Source of the DNA: Ruminococcus sp. UBA7014
GTDB taxonomy: Bacteria > Bacillota > Clostridia > Oscillospirales > Ruminococcaceae
Assembly (NCBI GenBank): GCA_002449575.1
Contig: DJXC01000216.1
Span: forward strand, 1-19,867
Direction: 5' to 3'
Length of the DNA: 19,867 nucleotides
A model generated the notes under the pieces. The model was not told the origin of the DNA. It was given only the letters and a program-made list of their open reading frames with translations, and did no database searches. The position numbers were made by a program, and so were the translations under genes. Positions 4,796-13,801 of the stretch are shown piece by piece (the first letter of the stretch is position 1; every line of letters starts with the position of its first letter).

Positions 4796-5314
4796 ATGAC
4801 AGAGATTCTATGGCTCGGACGAGGCGGACAGGGCGCATTTACAGCAGCAAAGATTCTTGGTGCAGCCTATGCGGCAAACCCGGAAAGCCATGCACTGGCA
4901 TTTCCCTCTTTTGGACCGGAACGGCGTGGCGCACCCGTCAGAGCGTTTACCAAATTAGACAGCAAACCCATTCTTGACCGGAGTCAAACCGAAAAGGCAG
5001 ATTTTATTATGATTCTGGACGAGACATTATATTCTGCGCATTTACAGAATCTGCTAAAACCCGGCGGAAAAATTCTGATTAATACCAGAAATGCAGAACT
5101 GAAACAGCTCATTCCTTTTGATGGTGATTCTCTTGCAAAAGAACTGAAACTGCCTGTTGTGAATACTGTAATGCTGGGCGCACTTGCCGGAATTTCCGGA
5201 ATCGTTTCTGTAGAAAATCTGCATCAGGCAATTGCAGATTATATGCCTGTAAAAATTCAGGAGAAAAATAAATCAGCTGTACAGAAAGCTGCGGAGGAGG
5301 CTGCTGCTTTATGA
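4796..5314 (+). CDS. porC: 2-oxoacid:ferredoxin oxidoreductase, gamma subunit
   Basis: 172 residues. The family reaction is 2-oxoacid + CoA + oxidised ferredoxin to acyl-CoA + CO2 + reduced ferredoxin, and it is reversible. The gamma subunit has the expected start LWLGRGGQGAFTAAKILGAA (GRGGQG at 8-13), then FPSFGPERRGAPVRAF and a C-terminal PVVNTVMLGALAG. In single-chain enzymes this domain is fused to the others. Here it is the first gene of an archaeal-type four-subunit set, ordered gamma, delta, alpha, beta. AAGGTGAT precedes the ATG by about seven bases. Its TGA overlaps the next ATG (ATGA). Substrate could be pyruvate or a branched 2-oxoacid; sequence alone does not settle this. Confidence 0.92.
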   Translation: MTEILWLGRGGQGAFTAAKILGAAYAANPESHALAFPSFGPERRGAPVRAFTKLDSKPILDRSQTEKADFIMILDETLYSAHLQNLLKPGGKILINTRNAELKQLIPFDGDSLAKELKLPVVNTVMLGALAGISGIVSVENLHQAIADYMPVKIQEKNKSAVQKAAEEAAAL

Positions 5315-5604
5315 CAAAACCTAATGTCAGAGAAAAAAAAGTGTTCAACTTTGAGGACGTTCCGGAGCATACCAGTTTTGAAGCCGGTTATCTGGTCAGC
5401 ATCAACAGCGGCTGGAGAAGTATCCGTCCTGTAGTAAATGCAGAAAAATGTATCGGCTGTATGCAGTGTTATTTATACTGCCCGGACGGTGTAATTTCAA
5501 TTCAGGAAAACAAAGCCGTGATAGATTATGATTTCTGCAAAGGGTGCGGCATTTGCTCAAAAATCTGCAAGCCCGGCGCAATCGGAATGGAGCGTGAACG
5601 ATAA
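5311..5604 (+). CDS. porD: 2-oxoacid:ferredoxin oxidoreductase, delta (two [4Fe-4S]) subunit
   Basis: 97 residues. Two ferredoxin motifs are intact: C47-x2-C50-x2-C53-x3-C57-P and C76-x2-C79-x2-C82-x3-C86-KPG, binding two [4Fe-4S] clusters that carry electrons from the TPP site to external ferredoxin. The N-terminal 40 residues (including GWRSIRPVVN) are the usual PorD extension that contacts the other subunits. The start overlaps the gamma stop by four bases and has GGAGGAGG upstream inside the gamma gene. Its TAA overlaps the alpha ATG by one base. Confidence 0.95.
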   Translation: MTKPNVREKKVFNFEDVPEHTSFEAGYLVSINSGWRSIRPVVNAEKCIGCMQCYLYCPDGVISIQENKAVIDYDFCKGCGICSKICKPGAIGMERER

Positions 5605-6773
5605 TGGAAAAATTCTTATCTGGTGACGAAGCTTTTGCAGAAGGTATCCGGTTAGCCTGTCCGGATGTAATTTCGGCTTATCCGATTACACCACAGACAA
5701 TTGTCGTAGAAAAGCTTTCCGAAATGGTAGAAGACGGCAGCCTTGATGCAGAATTTATTCATGTCGAGTCAGAACATTCGGCATTATCCTGTGCAATGGG
5801 CGCAAGTGCCGCAGGTGTGAGAGCGTTTACAGCAACTTCTTCACAGGGACTGCTATACATGGCAGAATGTCTTTATTATGCCTCCGGCGGCAGATTTCCT
5901 ATTGTCATGATGAATGCAAACCGTTCGACCGCTCTGCCGTGGAATATTTACGGCGACCAGAGAGACAGCCTGTCCCAGTTAGATTCCGGCTGGATTCAGG
6001 CTTATGCCGAAAATGCACAGGAAAGCCTTGACCTTGCCTTAATGAGTTACTATATCGCCGAGCATAAAACAGTTTCTACCCCGTTTATGGTAAATCTGGA
6101 CGGCTTTATTCTGACACATACCTATGAAAAAGTAGACGTTCCGACTCCGGAACAGGCGAAAAGATTCCTGCCACCTTACGAAACCGAAAATAAACTGGAT
6201 TTGGACAATCCGAAAAACATGGCATTTTCGGCAGGACCTGACACGAATTATATTTTCAAGTATAAAGAACATGCGGCAATGTTCCGGGCAGTTCCGGTGA
6301 TTGAAGAAGCTGAAACAAAATTTGCTGAAATTTTCGGCAGACAGTATTCCGGTCTGATTGATGCCTACAAAACAGAAGATGCAGAATATATTTTAATCAC
6401 ACTTGGCAGCATTGCCGGACTTTGCCGTGAAATTGCCGATACGCTCAGAGAAGCTGGTGTGAAAGCCGGTGTACTCCGCATTCGGTATATGAGACCTTTC
6501 CCGGCAAAAGAGATTGCCGAAACAGTCCGTTATGCAAAGGCAGTGGCTGTTCTGGAAAAAGATATTTCATTCGGCAATGAAGGCACAGTATTTACAAATG
6601 TAAATTCTGCCCTGCACAGTGCCGGAATTACAGTCCCGGCTTATAACTTTATCGGCGGACTGGGCGGACGGGATATTTCTCATCAGGATATGATTTCTAT
6701 ATTTGAAAAAATCCAGTCCGGCACAGCAAATCATGTCAGCTTTATTGGAATTGAAGAAGGTGAAAATTTATGA
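5604..6773 (+). CDS. porA: Pyruvate/2-oxoacid:ferredoxin oxidoreductase, alpha subunit
   Basis: 389 residues, the normal PorA length. Conserved blocks are all present: ISAYPITPQT (23-32), FIHVESEHSALS (51-62), RAFTATSSQGLLYM (73-86), PWNIYGDQRDSLSQ (112-125) and, near the C-terminus, VLEKDISFGNEG and the FIGGLGGRDI stretch. The pattern around residues 55-125 (SEHS, SSQGL, PWNI-DQ-DS-SQ) is closest to pyruvate-type PorA as I know the family, so pyruvate is the best guess. With PorB it forms the TPP-dependent catalytic core. It overlaps both neighbours, so stoichiometric expression is expected. Confidence 0.92.
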   Translation: MEKFLSGDEAFAEGIRLACPDVISAYPITPQTIVVEKLSEMVEDGSLDAEFIHVESEHSALSCAMGASAAGVRAFTATSSQGLLYMAECLYYASGGRFPIVMMNANRSTALPWNIYGDQRDSLSQLDSGWIQAYAENAQESLDLALMSYYIAEHKTVSTPFMVNLDGFILTHTYEKVDVPTPEQAKRFLPPYETENKLDLDNPKNMAFSAGPDTNYIFKYKEHAAMFRAVPVIEEAETKFAEIFGRQYSGLIDAYKTEDAEYILITLGSIAGLCREIADTLREAGVKAGVLRIRYMRPFPAKEIAETVRYAKAVAVLEKDISFGNEGTVFTNVNSALHSAGITVPAYNFIGGLGGRDISHQDMISIFEKIQSGTANHVSFIGIEEGENL

Positions 6774-7657
6774 GCGTATCAGCAAAAACACTGGATAAAA
6801 ACGAATATTTCTACGGTCATAAAGCCTGTGCCGGATGTGGCGGCAGTCTTGCCGTCAGAAACGTGCTGAAAGTACTGGGAGAACATACCGTTGCTGTACT
6901 TCCTGCCGGATGTATGTCAGCAGTGGGCTTTAATTTTCCGCAGTTATGCTTTGCGAATAATGCGATTATTTCGACATTTGCGGGAACAGCTTCCATGATG
7001 ACAGGCATTGAAGCCGGATTCCGCCGGAGAGGAATAAAAGATTTCACAGTTGTTGGATTTGCCGGAGACGGTGGTACAGCGGATATTGGCATTCAGGCAC
7101 TTTCCGGAGCGATTGACCGGAATGATAATATTATTTATATCTGCTATGATAATGAAGCTTACATGAATACCGGCATTCAGAAATCAGGACTGACTCCGTT
7201 CGGCGCAAAGACAACAACAACACCAGCCGGACAGAATATTCACGGCAATATCAGACCTAAGAAAAATATGTTTGAGATTGTTGCCGCTCATGATATTCCC
7301 TATGCAGCAACAGCAACTATCGGCTATATGAACGATTTCCTGCATAAAGTCGAAAAGGCAGCTCACATTCAGGGGACAAAATATATTCATGTCATTGCAC
7401 CCTGTCCGACAGGCTGGGGGATTCCGGTCAGTGATACCATTGATGCCGCCCGTGAAATCGTGGACTGCGGTTTATGGTATCTCGCTGAATATGAAAATCA
7501 TAAATTCAAAATCAGCCGTGACCCGAAAACATTCACCAGTGTGGAAGAATATCTAAGAAAACAAGCCAGATTTAAGCATCTGACTGATGAAGATATAAAA
7601 ACAATAACAGATTCCAGAGATAAAAAATGGGAATTTATCAGAAAAAACTGGAATTAA
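6770..7657 (+). CDS. porB: Pyruvate/2-oxoacid:ferredoxin oxidoreductase, beta (TPP-binding) subunit
   Basis: 295 residues. CAGCGG at 20-25, GC48 and PC212 supply the four cysteines for the proximal [4Fe-4S] cluster. GFAGDGGTADIGIQ (97-109) through YDNEAYMNTG (126-135) is the TPP and magnesium-binding motif (GDG...N-x-Y-x-N). The KSGLTPFGAKTTTTPAG segment, which approaches the cofactor, is intact. The ATG overlaps the alpha TGA by four bases. The subunit looks complete and active. Confidence 0.94.
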   Translation: MSVSAKTLDKNEYFYGHKACAGCGGSLAVRNVLKVLGEHTVAVLPAGCMSAVGFNFPQLCFANNAIISTFAGTASMMTGIEAGFRRRGIKDFTVVGFAGDGGTADIGIQALSGAIDRNDNIIYICYDNEAYMNTGIQKSGLTPFGAKTTTTPAGQNIHGNIRPKKNMFEIVAAHDIPYAATATIGYMNDFLHKVEKAAHIQGTKYIHVIAPCPTGWGIPVSDTIDAAREIVDCGLWYLAEYENHKFKISRDPKTFTSVEEYLRKQARFKHLTDEDIKTITDSRDKKWEFIRKNWN

Positions 7658-7684
7658 CCCAGATTCAGAAAGAGAGTAATTATC

Positions 7685-8854
7685 ATGCCTAGTTTATCAA
7701 GCAGAACAGCAGGTTTTACAGATTCTGTTATCAGAAGAATGACAAGAATCTCCAATCAGTACGGAGCTGTGAATTTATCACAGGGATTTCCGGATTTCGA
7801 GCCGCCAAAGGAAATTTTAAATCGTCTTGCAGAAGTCACAAAAGAAGATTTTCATCAGTATTCGATAACATGGGGCGCACAGAATTTCCGTGAAGCCCTT
7901 GCCCGAAAACATGAACATTTTTCCGGACAGAAAATTGACCCGAATTCTGAAATTGTTGTCACCTGCGGCAGCACGGAAGCCATGATGGCAGCAATGCTCA
8001 GTGTGACAAATCCGGGCGACAAAGTCATTGTCTTTTCACCGTTTTATGAGAATTACGGAGCAGATACTATCTTATCCAATGCCGAACCGATTTACGTCCC
8101 CCTGATTCCGCCGGAATTCAAATTCAATCCGGATGTGCTGGAAGCGGCATTCAGGCAGAATCCGAAAGCAATTATTCTGTGTAATCCGTCAAATCCGTGC
8201 GGTAAAGTATTCACACGGGATGAACTGACAATCATTGCAGATTTAGCAAAAAAATATGATACATTTGTGATTACTGACGAAGTATATGAACATATTCTGT
8301 ACAAGCCGAATGCACATGTTTACATGTCCACTCTGCCGGGCATGAAGGAAAGAACAATTCTCTGCAATTCCCTGTCGAAAACATATTCTATTACAGGCTG
8401 GCGTTTAGGCTATGTTGTAGCCGCTCCGGAAATCATTGATACAGTCAAGAAAGTGCATGACTTTCTGACAGTCGGTGCAGCCGCACCATTACAGGAAGCC
8501 GCTGTAACCGGACTGAATTTCCCGGATGCATACTATCTTGACTTGCAGCAGAAATATACTGAAAAGCGTGATTTGTTCCTGAATGGTCTGGATACGCTGA
8601 AAATTTCACATACTGTCCCGGAAGGTGCATATTACATTCTGCTGGATATTTCAGAATTCGGCTACGAAGATGATTTAAAATTCTGCGAAGATTTGGCACG
8701 TCTTGTCGGAGTCGGAGCTGTTCCGGGTTCAAGTTTCTTCAAAGAACCGGAAAACAGATATATCCGCTTTCATTTCGCCAAGAAGGAAAAAACGCTCAAC
8801 GAAGCCCTGAACCGTCTGAACGACCTCAGAAAGAAGATGCCGTACCATGTCTGA
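7685..8854 (+). CDS. PLP-dependent class I/II aminotransferase
   Basis: 389 residues, fold type I. Visible sites: NLSQGFPDF near 30-38, NPSNPCGKVF (167-176), TDEVYEH (197-203, the D and Y that bind the PLP ring), the Schiff-base lysine K232 in NSLSKTYSITGWRLGY, and a C-terminal RYIRFHFA with the substrate-carboxylate arginine. It resembles aspartate/aromatic and kynurenine-type aminotransferases; the amino donor cannot be set from sequence. It follows porB by 27 bp with AGAGAG about eight bases before the start, so it is probably in the same operon. It could feed the oxidoreductase with a 2-oxoacid made from an amino acid, or in the reductive direction convert a new 2-oxoacid to an amino acid. 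Confidence 0.9.
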   Translation: MPSLSSRTAGFTDSVIRRMTRISNQYGAVNLSQGFPDFEPPKEILNRLAEVTKEDFHQYSITWGAQNFREALARKHEHFSGQKIDPNSEIVVTCGSTEAMMAAMLSVTNPGDKVIVFSPFYENYGADTILSNAEPIYVPLIPPEFKFNPDVLEAAFRQNPKAIILCNPSNPCGKVFTRDELTIIADLAKKYDTFVITDEVYEHILYKPNAHVYMSTLPGMKERTILCNSLSKTYSITGWRLGYVVAAPEIIDTVKKVHDFLTVGAAAPLQEAAVTGLNFPDAYYLDLQQKYTEKRDLFLNGLDTLKISHTVPEGAYYILLDISEFGYEDDLKFCEDLARLVGVGAVPGSSFFKEPENRYIRFHFAKKEKTLNEALNRLNDLRKKMPYHV

Positions 8855-9677
8855 TTTCATTCCGGTAATTGATGCACACTGTCATATTTTTCCGGATAAA
8901 ATTGCTGACAAATCAAAAGAAGCTGTTCGGAATTTCTATGAACTGCCAATGTATACTTCCGGAACAGTTTCCCATCTGCAAACAGAAAGAAAGCAAATAA
9001 TTGAGATTCAAAATCAGAAATATCAGATAGTCCGGCAGTTAATCTGTTCTCCGGCAGTTGTGCCGAAACAGACGAAAAGCATTAATGATTTTATCTCTGA
9101 AACCGTAAATTCTGATTCTGCCTTTATCGGATTCGGAACGATTCATCCGGAAAACGAAAATTTTCCGGAAATTCTTTCCGGATTCCGGGAAAAAAATCTG
9201 CTTGGTCTGAAAGTACATTCTGATTTTCAAAAGTTTGAGATTGACGAACCGAAAATGTACCCGGTCTGGAAAGAAGCTGTTCTGCTGGATATGCCTGTTC
9301 TGTTTCACATGGGTGACAGAAAACTGGATTATTCTCATCCCCGGCGGCTGGCGCATCTTCTGGAAGATTTTCCGGAACTGACTGTGATTGCTGCGCATAT
9401 GGGCGGCTATTCGCACTGGAAGGAAGCTTTTGCAGTACTGAAACCTTCTGACAGGCTGTATTTTGACATTTCGAGTACACTGCAAATGATTGACGGAAGT
9501 TTGCTTCTGAAATTTATCCGGAAATTCGGTGAGGAACATTTCTTTTTCGGCAGTGATTTTCCGATGTGGAGTCCGGCAAAGGAACTGGAAACTTTAATCC
9601 GTTTTGGTTATCCGGAAACACTGTTATACAAACTGCTTTTTGAGAATTATACGAATTTTCTGAAAGAAATATCATAA
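8847..9677 (+). CDS. Amidohydrolase-superfamily metal-dependent hydrolase (COG2159-like)
   Basis: 276 residues. A TIM-barrel metal site is visible: H11-x-H13 in DAHCHIF, K122 (LGLKVH), H154 (VLFHMGD), H184 (IAAHMGG) and D237 (FFFGSDFPMW). This ligand set belongs to the amidohydrolase superfamily, close to the TIM-barrel decarboxylase/hydrolase group often called amidohydrolase 2. The substrate is unknown. The start overlaps the aminotransferase end by eight bases, which ties it to that pathway; a role in releasing or decarboxylating an acid handled by the operon is possible. The ribosome binding site is weak (AGAAG). The gene ends at a strong hairpin. Confidence 0.85.
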   Translation: MSDFIPVIDAHCHIFPDKIADKSKEAVRNFYELPMYTSGTVSHLQTERKQIIEIQNQKYQIVRQLICSPAVVPKQTKSINDFISETVNSDSAFIGFGTIHPENENFPEILSGFREKNLLGLKVHSDFQKFEIDEPKMYPVWKEAVLLDMPVLFHMGDRKLDYSHPRRLAHLLEDFPELTVIAAHMGGYSHWKEAFAVLKPSDRLYFDISSTLQMIDGSLLLKFIRKFGEEHFFFGSDFPMWSPAKELETLIRFGYPETLLYKLLFENYTNFLKEIS

Positions 9678-9681
9678 AACA

Positions 9682-9710
9682 ATTCCCCGGTGAACGATTC
9701 ACCGGGGAAT
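9682..9710. terminator. Bidirectional terminator between convergent genes
   Basis: Arms ATTCCCCGGTGAA and TTCACCGGGGAAT pair perfectly (13 bp) around CGA. It lies between the plus-strand amidohydrolase and the minus-strand cell-wall hydrolase. On the minus side the stem is followed by TGTTTTATG; on the plus side the T-run is weaker. Confidence 0.88.
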
Positions 9711-9722
9711 TTCACATTATAA

Positions 9723-11171
9723 TTAATAATTAGGAATGCAAAAACCTATAATACTCTTGCCGTCATTATAATAAGTATGCTGAAGTACAGCATCTCCGGT
9801 ATTGCCTTCTACAGTAGTAATCACAGCAGCACTTCCAACACCGGAATATTTTTCTACAATGCCAATATGTTTCGCATCTGTAAAAATAGCAATATCTCCG
9901 GGTTTGGGTGTATAGGAAGAATAACTTTCATATCTGCCACGTGAGCTGAACCATGTTTTCACTGCGCCGACCCGCTGTGTATAAACTTTACTGTTATAAT
10001 ATCTGTCCGGATAGACACTGACAGGCACATTCACCTGTCTCATGCACCAGTTAATAAACACAGCACACCATGCATAATCTGTACCATATGCCTTACTGCT
10101 TGCGTAATACCAGCGGTTATACTCACAGAGATTATTGTTTCCGATGATGTCACCTGCATAACTGCCTTCATGATAGCCTATCTGAGAACGGGCAATATTA
10201 ACAAGAGAGCCTCTGTTTGCGCCTGTCCGGGGTGCAGTCTGGGCTGAACGGTAAAATCTGCTGTTTCGATATTCCGTTGAATAAGACTGAATGCCTAGTT
10301 GCATACTGGATACATTTTCATTTTCAAAAAAAGGATAATACCGGACAAACCGGAATTTCAATGCATTATCAGAAGGATTAAAATGCCAGATTCTAATATC
10401 AGTACCATTCCGGCTGCCGCCGCCGTACACATTCAGACAGTAATTTTGATTTTTTTTGGATTTGATATAATAATAATCATCTCCAGCATCATATAAATAC
10501 CATGCCTGATTGTCTGTCTGCCTGTCTGTATACTGAATGACATTTGCACCATCACGGGCAGAACCGCCCTGTATATCAAGAACTTTTCCGCTGTGAACAG
10601 CAGAAAATACATAGCTGCCGTCCTCGTTCTTTATTATTTTGAACTGCTGATTCGGGCTGCATTGTTTCTGCCACATAAGCGCATTGGCACAATTATTCTG
10701 ACTTGCTTCGGCAATATCCACAACACAGCCCGGCGCACATGCCGGAGAAAGATAATAAATTCCACGGTTTTCCAGAGGTGTCACATAAGTTTCCTGTTTT
10801 ACAGCCGTTTCTGTACCAAGAGTAACTGCTCCCAGGTAGGAACAGTATAAAAGACTGACCCAGCCGCTTTGCACAGTGCCGTCTTTACACTGGATACTGT
10901 CTGTATAACCCCAGTTTTCGCTGATTTTGGTGACAACAAACTGTACACCGTTTGTTGTGCCGCCTTTGATGGAATAGTTTGTTCCTGCGCCGCTTCTGAT
11001 ATTCAGAGTACCTGTAACATTTACCTGATATCTGCCAGTTACATAAGCAGCACTTGCAATCACGGGCTGTATTCCCGGAATTTTTGCATATTGTATGGGG
11101 AAGCCGATTGTGCCGATGCTCATCACAAGAGAAAGTGCTGCACCTATGAATTTCTTTTTTCTTTTTGTCAT
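9723..11171 (-). CDS. Secreted cell-wall hydrolase: SH3b, ricin-type lectin and CHAP domains
   Basis: 482 residues. A basic, hydrophobic signal peptide (1-41, cleavage near ASAA-Y) is followed by a bacterial SH3 domain (about 46-112: TGTLNIRSGAGTNYS, GWVSLLYC). A ricin-B-type lectin repeat region comes next (about 133-278: KVLDIQGGSARDGANVIQY, NQAWYLY, YCLNVYGG). The C-terminal CHAP domain (about 320-482) has C369 in YAWCAVFINWC, H435 in KHIGIVEKY and the polar residues of VEGNTGD, the expected catalytic set. CHAP enzymes are amidases or endopeptidases of peptidoglycan. Eleven cysteines allow disulfides. The start has AAAGGAAAG about five bases upstream. The role may be cell separation or attack on neighbours; no immunity gene is seen beside it. 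Confidence 0.88.
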   Translation of the reverse strand: MTKRKKKFIGAALSLVMSIGTIGFPIQYAKIPGIQPVIASAAYVTGRYQVNVTGTLNIRSGAGTNYSIKGGTTNGVQFVVTKISENWGYTDSIQCKDGTVQSGWVSLLYCSYLGAVTLGTETAVKQETYVTPLENRGIYYLSPACAPGCVVDIAEASQNNCANALMWQKQCSPNQQFKIIKNEDGSYVFSAVHSGKVLDIQGGSARDGANVIQYTDRQTDNQAWYLYDAGDDYYYIKSKKNQNYCLNVYGGGSRNGTDIRIWHFNPSDNALKFRFVRYYPFFENENVSSMQLGIQSYSTEYRNSRFYRSAQTAPRTGANRGSLVNIARSQIGYHEGSYAGDIIGNNNLCEYNRWYYASSKAYGTDYAWCAVFINWCMRQVNVPVSVYPDRYYNSKVYTQRVGAVKTWFSSRGRYESYSSYTPKPGDIAIFTDAKHIGIVEKYSGVGSAAVITTVEGNTGDAVLQHTYYNDGKSIIGFCIPNY

Positions 11172-11215
11172 ACTCTTTCCTTTCCGGTAAGATGGGTATT
11201 TACATTATGATACAG

Positions 11216-11249
11216 AAAACCCCCGGTACATTCCCGCACCGGGAGTTTT
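11216..11249. terminator. Terminator downstream of cellobiose phosphorylase
   Basis: Arms 11216-11227 and 11238-11249 pair over 12 positions with one G-T pair (AAAACCCCCGGT with ACCGGGAGTTTT). It follows the minus-strand gene ending at 11273 and gives a TTTTC tail on that strand. Confidence 0.85.
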
Positions 11250-11272
11250 CAATTTTTTAAACAGTATAATTA

Positions 11273-13732
11273 TCAGCCGAGGGTAACAACGACATCATGA
11301 ACGCCGTCAGCCTTTGCCGGAATAATATTACCATCTACAGATTCGCCGTCCACAGTCATAGAAACAACGCCTTTGCAAACGTGGTTCGGGTTCTTGACAG
11401 TAATGTTGTAAGTAGCACCACGGAACTGACGGGTTGCAGTAAATCCGTCCCAAGCCTTCGGGATAGACGGGTCAACCTTCAAACCGTTCCAGTCGGGCAT
11501 GATACCCAGAATATACTGGGAAACTGCAACAAAATTCCATGCAGCAGTACCAGTCAGCCAGCTGTTCTTTGCTTCGCCATGACGGGCAGCATCCTTGCCG
11601 GCAATCATCTGAGCATATACATAAGGTTCAGTTCTGTGCAGGTCAGAATATTTTTCTTCTCTGTAAGCCGGAGCAATCTTGGAATAATATTCAAAAGCCT
11701 TGTCACCACGTCCGGCATAAGCTTCTGCGCAGATAATCCATGCATTATTATGACAGAAGATACCAGCATTTTCTTTATAACCTGCCGGATAAGTAGAAAT
11801 TTCACCATACTGTACATAATATTTTGTAAATGCCGGGTTATTCAGCACCAGACCGTGTTCAGAATTCAGATATTTGTCAACGGAATTCAGAGCCTTGATA
11901 TCTGCGCCCTGTTCTTTGCCAACTTCGGACATAACCATAAAGCCCTGCGGTTCGATAAAGATTTTACCTTCTTCGCATTCTTTAGAGCCCATTTTTGCGC
12001 CGGTATCATCATAAGCACGGAGGAACCATTCGCCGTCCCAGCCGTATTTCATGATATTATCTTTCATCTTGTCGATTTCAGCCTGAGCAGCCTTTGCGCC
12101 TTCTTCATCGCCCTTATATTTGCACAGGTCAACGAAAGCAGGACCAACGTATGTGAACAGACCGGCAACCATGAGGGATTCTGCAATCTTGGAATACTTG
12201 TCTTCGCCGTATTTCGGGGAAGTAGAAGTCTGGAAAGATTCACCGGGTTCTTCGCTCCAGCAGGAAAGATTGATACAGTCGTTCCAGTCAGCACGCATAG
12301 CCAGCGGCAGCCCGTGAGGGCCTACATTCTGTACAACATGATAGAAGCTCTGCTTCAGATGATGCATCATTGTCTGTGCTTTGGAAGCATCATTGTCATA
12401 AGGAACCATTTCGTCAAGAATGCCATAGTCACCGGATTCTTTGATATAGGCAGCCACAGAAAGAATCATCCACAGCGGGTCATCAGAGAAGTCACCGCCA
12501 ATTTCGTCATTGCCTTTCTTGGTCAGAGGCTGATACTGATGATAGCAGCCACCATCCTCAAACTGTGTAGAAGCAAGGTCAATCAAACGTTCTCTTGCAC
12601 GGTCAGGAATCTGATGCACAAAGCCGAGCAAGTCCTGATTGGAGTCACGGAAGCCCATACCTCTGCCAATACCAGATTCAAAGTAAGAAGCACTGCGGCT
12701 CATGTTGAATGTTACCATACACTGATACTGATTCCAGATATTTACCATTCTGTTCATCTTGTCATCAGGTGTATTAACAGTATACTTGGACAGAAGAGCA
12801 TCCCACATAGATTTTAATTCTGCCAGACCTTCTTCCACTTTTTCAGAAGTATTATACTGCTGAATCATTTCGTAAGCACGGGACTTATTCAGGCTCTTGC
12901 CATCGGAGAGGAATTTTTCATTCTTGGGATTTTCCACATAACCCAGAATAAAGATGAGTTCTTTGGTTTCGCCGGGCTTGAGGTCAACAGCGAGGCAGTG
13001 GGAAGCAATCGGAGACCAACCGTCAGCCTTAGAATCAGAAGATTTGCCGTTTACAACAGCCTGCGGATTTTCAAAACCGTTGTACAGACCCATGAAAGAT
13101 TCACGGTCACAGTCAAAGCCTTCGATTTCGGAGTTGACAGTATAGAAAGCAAAATGATTTCTGCGTTCTTTATATTCTGTCTTATGGAACATAGTAGAAC
13201 CTTCTACTTCAACTTCACCAGTGTTAAAGTTTCTCTGGAAGTTTGTGCTGTCGTCCTGTGCATTCCACAGACACCATTCAATCATGGAGAACAGTTTGAA
13301 CTGCTTTTCGGTATCACCTTCATTCTTGAGGACAACACGCTGAATTTCGCCGTTGTAGTCCTGCGGAACAAAGAAAGTCACTTCTGCGGAAAGATTATTT
13401 TTCTTGCCGGTGATGATGGTATAGCCCATACCATGACGGCATTCGTAAGAATCCAGTTCTGTTTTTGCCGGAGACCAGCCGGGAGACCAGATTGTGCCGT
13501 TATCGTTGATATAGAAATAGCGTCCGCCCATATCAACAGGAACGTTATTATAGCGATAACGAGTAATTCTTCTCAGGCGGGCATCTTTGTAGAAATGATA
13601 ACCGCCGGCAGTATTGGAAATCAGGGAGAAGAAAGCCTGTGTGCCGAGGTAGTTAATCCACGGATAGGGGGTTCTGGGAGAGGTGATGACATATTCTTTA
13701 TTGACATCATCAAAATGACCGAACTTCTGCAT
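11273..13732 (-). CDS. cbpA: Cellobiose phosphorylase (GH94)
   Basis: 819 residues, the standard length for GH94 cellobiose phosphorylases. The enzyme splits cellobiose with phosphate to alpha-glucose-1-phosphate and glucose in the cytoplasm, saving one ATP per disaccharide. N-terminal domain: FGHFDD, then TPYPWINYLG. Catalytic barrel: GRGMGFRDSNQDLLG (357-370) and the MRADWNDCINLSC block, with the general acid expected at D485 in ADWND. TYPAGYKENAGIFCHNNAW and WLTGTAAWNF follow, the latter a phosphate-site pattern. There is no signal peptide. The -TGTAAWNF- and D-W-N-D-C-I-N patterns are typical of cellobiose rather than chitobiose phosphorylases. AAGGAG lies about ten bases upstream of the start. 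It is monocistronic by the flanking promoter and terminator. Confidence 0.95.
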   Translation of the reverse strand: MQKFGHFDDVNKEYVITSPRTPYPWINYLGTQAFFSLISNTAGGYHFYKDARLRRITRYRYNNVPVDMGGRYFYINDNGTIWSPGWSPAKTELDSYECRHGMGYTIITGKKNNLSAEVTFFVPQDYNGEIQRVVLKNEGDTEKQFKLFSMIEWCLWNAQDDSTNFQRNFNTGEVEVEGSTMFHKTEYKERRNHFAFYTVNSEIEGFDCDRESFMGLYNGFENPQAVVNGKSSDSKADGWSPIASHCLAVDLKPGETKELIFILGYVENPKNEKFLSDGKSLNKSRAYEMIQQYNTSEKVEEGLAELKSMWDALLSKYTVNTPDDKMNRMVNIWNQYQCMVTFNMSRSASYFESGIGRGMGFRDSNQDLLGFVHQIPDRARERLIDLASTQFEDGGCYHQYQPLTKKGNDEIGGDFSDDPLWMILSVAAYIKESGDYGILDEMVPYDNDASKAQTMMHHLKQSFYHVVQNVGPHGLPLAMRADWNDCINLSCWSEEPGESFQTSTSPKYGEDKYSKIAESLMVAGLFTYVGPAFVDLCKYKGDEEGAKAAQAEIDKMKDNIMKYGWDGEWFLRAYDDTGAKMGSKECEEGKIFIEPQGFMVMSEVGKEQGADIKALNSVDKYLNSEHGLVLNNPAFTKYYVQYGEISTYPAGYKENAGIFCHNNAWIICAEAYAGRGDKAFEYYSKIAPAYREEKYSDLHRTEPYVYAQMIAGKDAARHGEAKNSWLTGTAAWNFVAVSQYILGIMPDWNGLKVDPSIPKAWDGFTATRQFRGATYNITVKNPNHVCKGVVSMTVDGESVDGNIIPAKADGVHDVVVTLG

Positions 13733-13801
13733 AGCAAAAAAACTCCTTTTTATGATAGATTATTCTATTTTTTATTGTTCCTGATAATAGAACTTATGAA
13801 T

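Noticed and set aside
11297..12817. A 506-codon plus-strand ORF opposite cellobiose phosphorylase
   Set aside because: It is an antisense shadow caused by codon bias in a clear GH94 gene; it has no ribosome binding site and no family resemblance.
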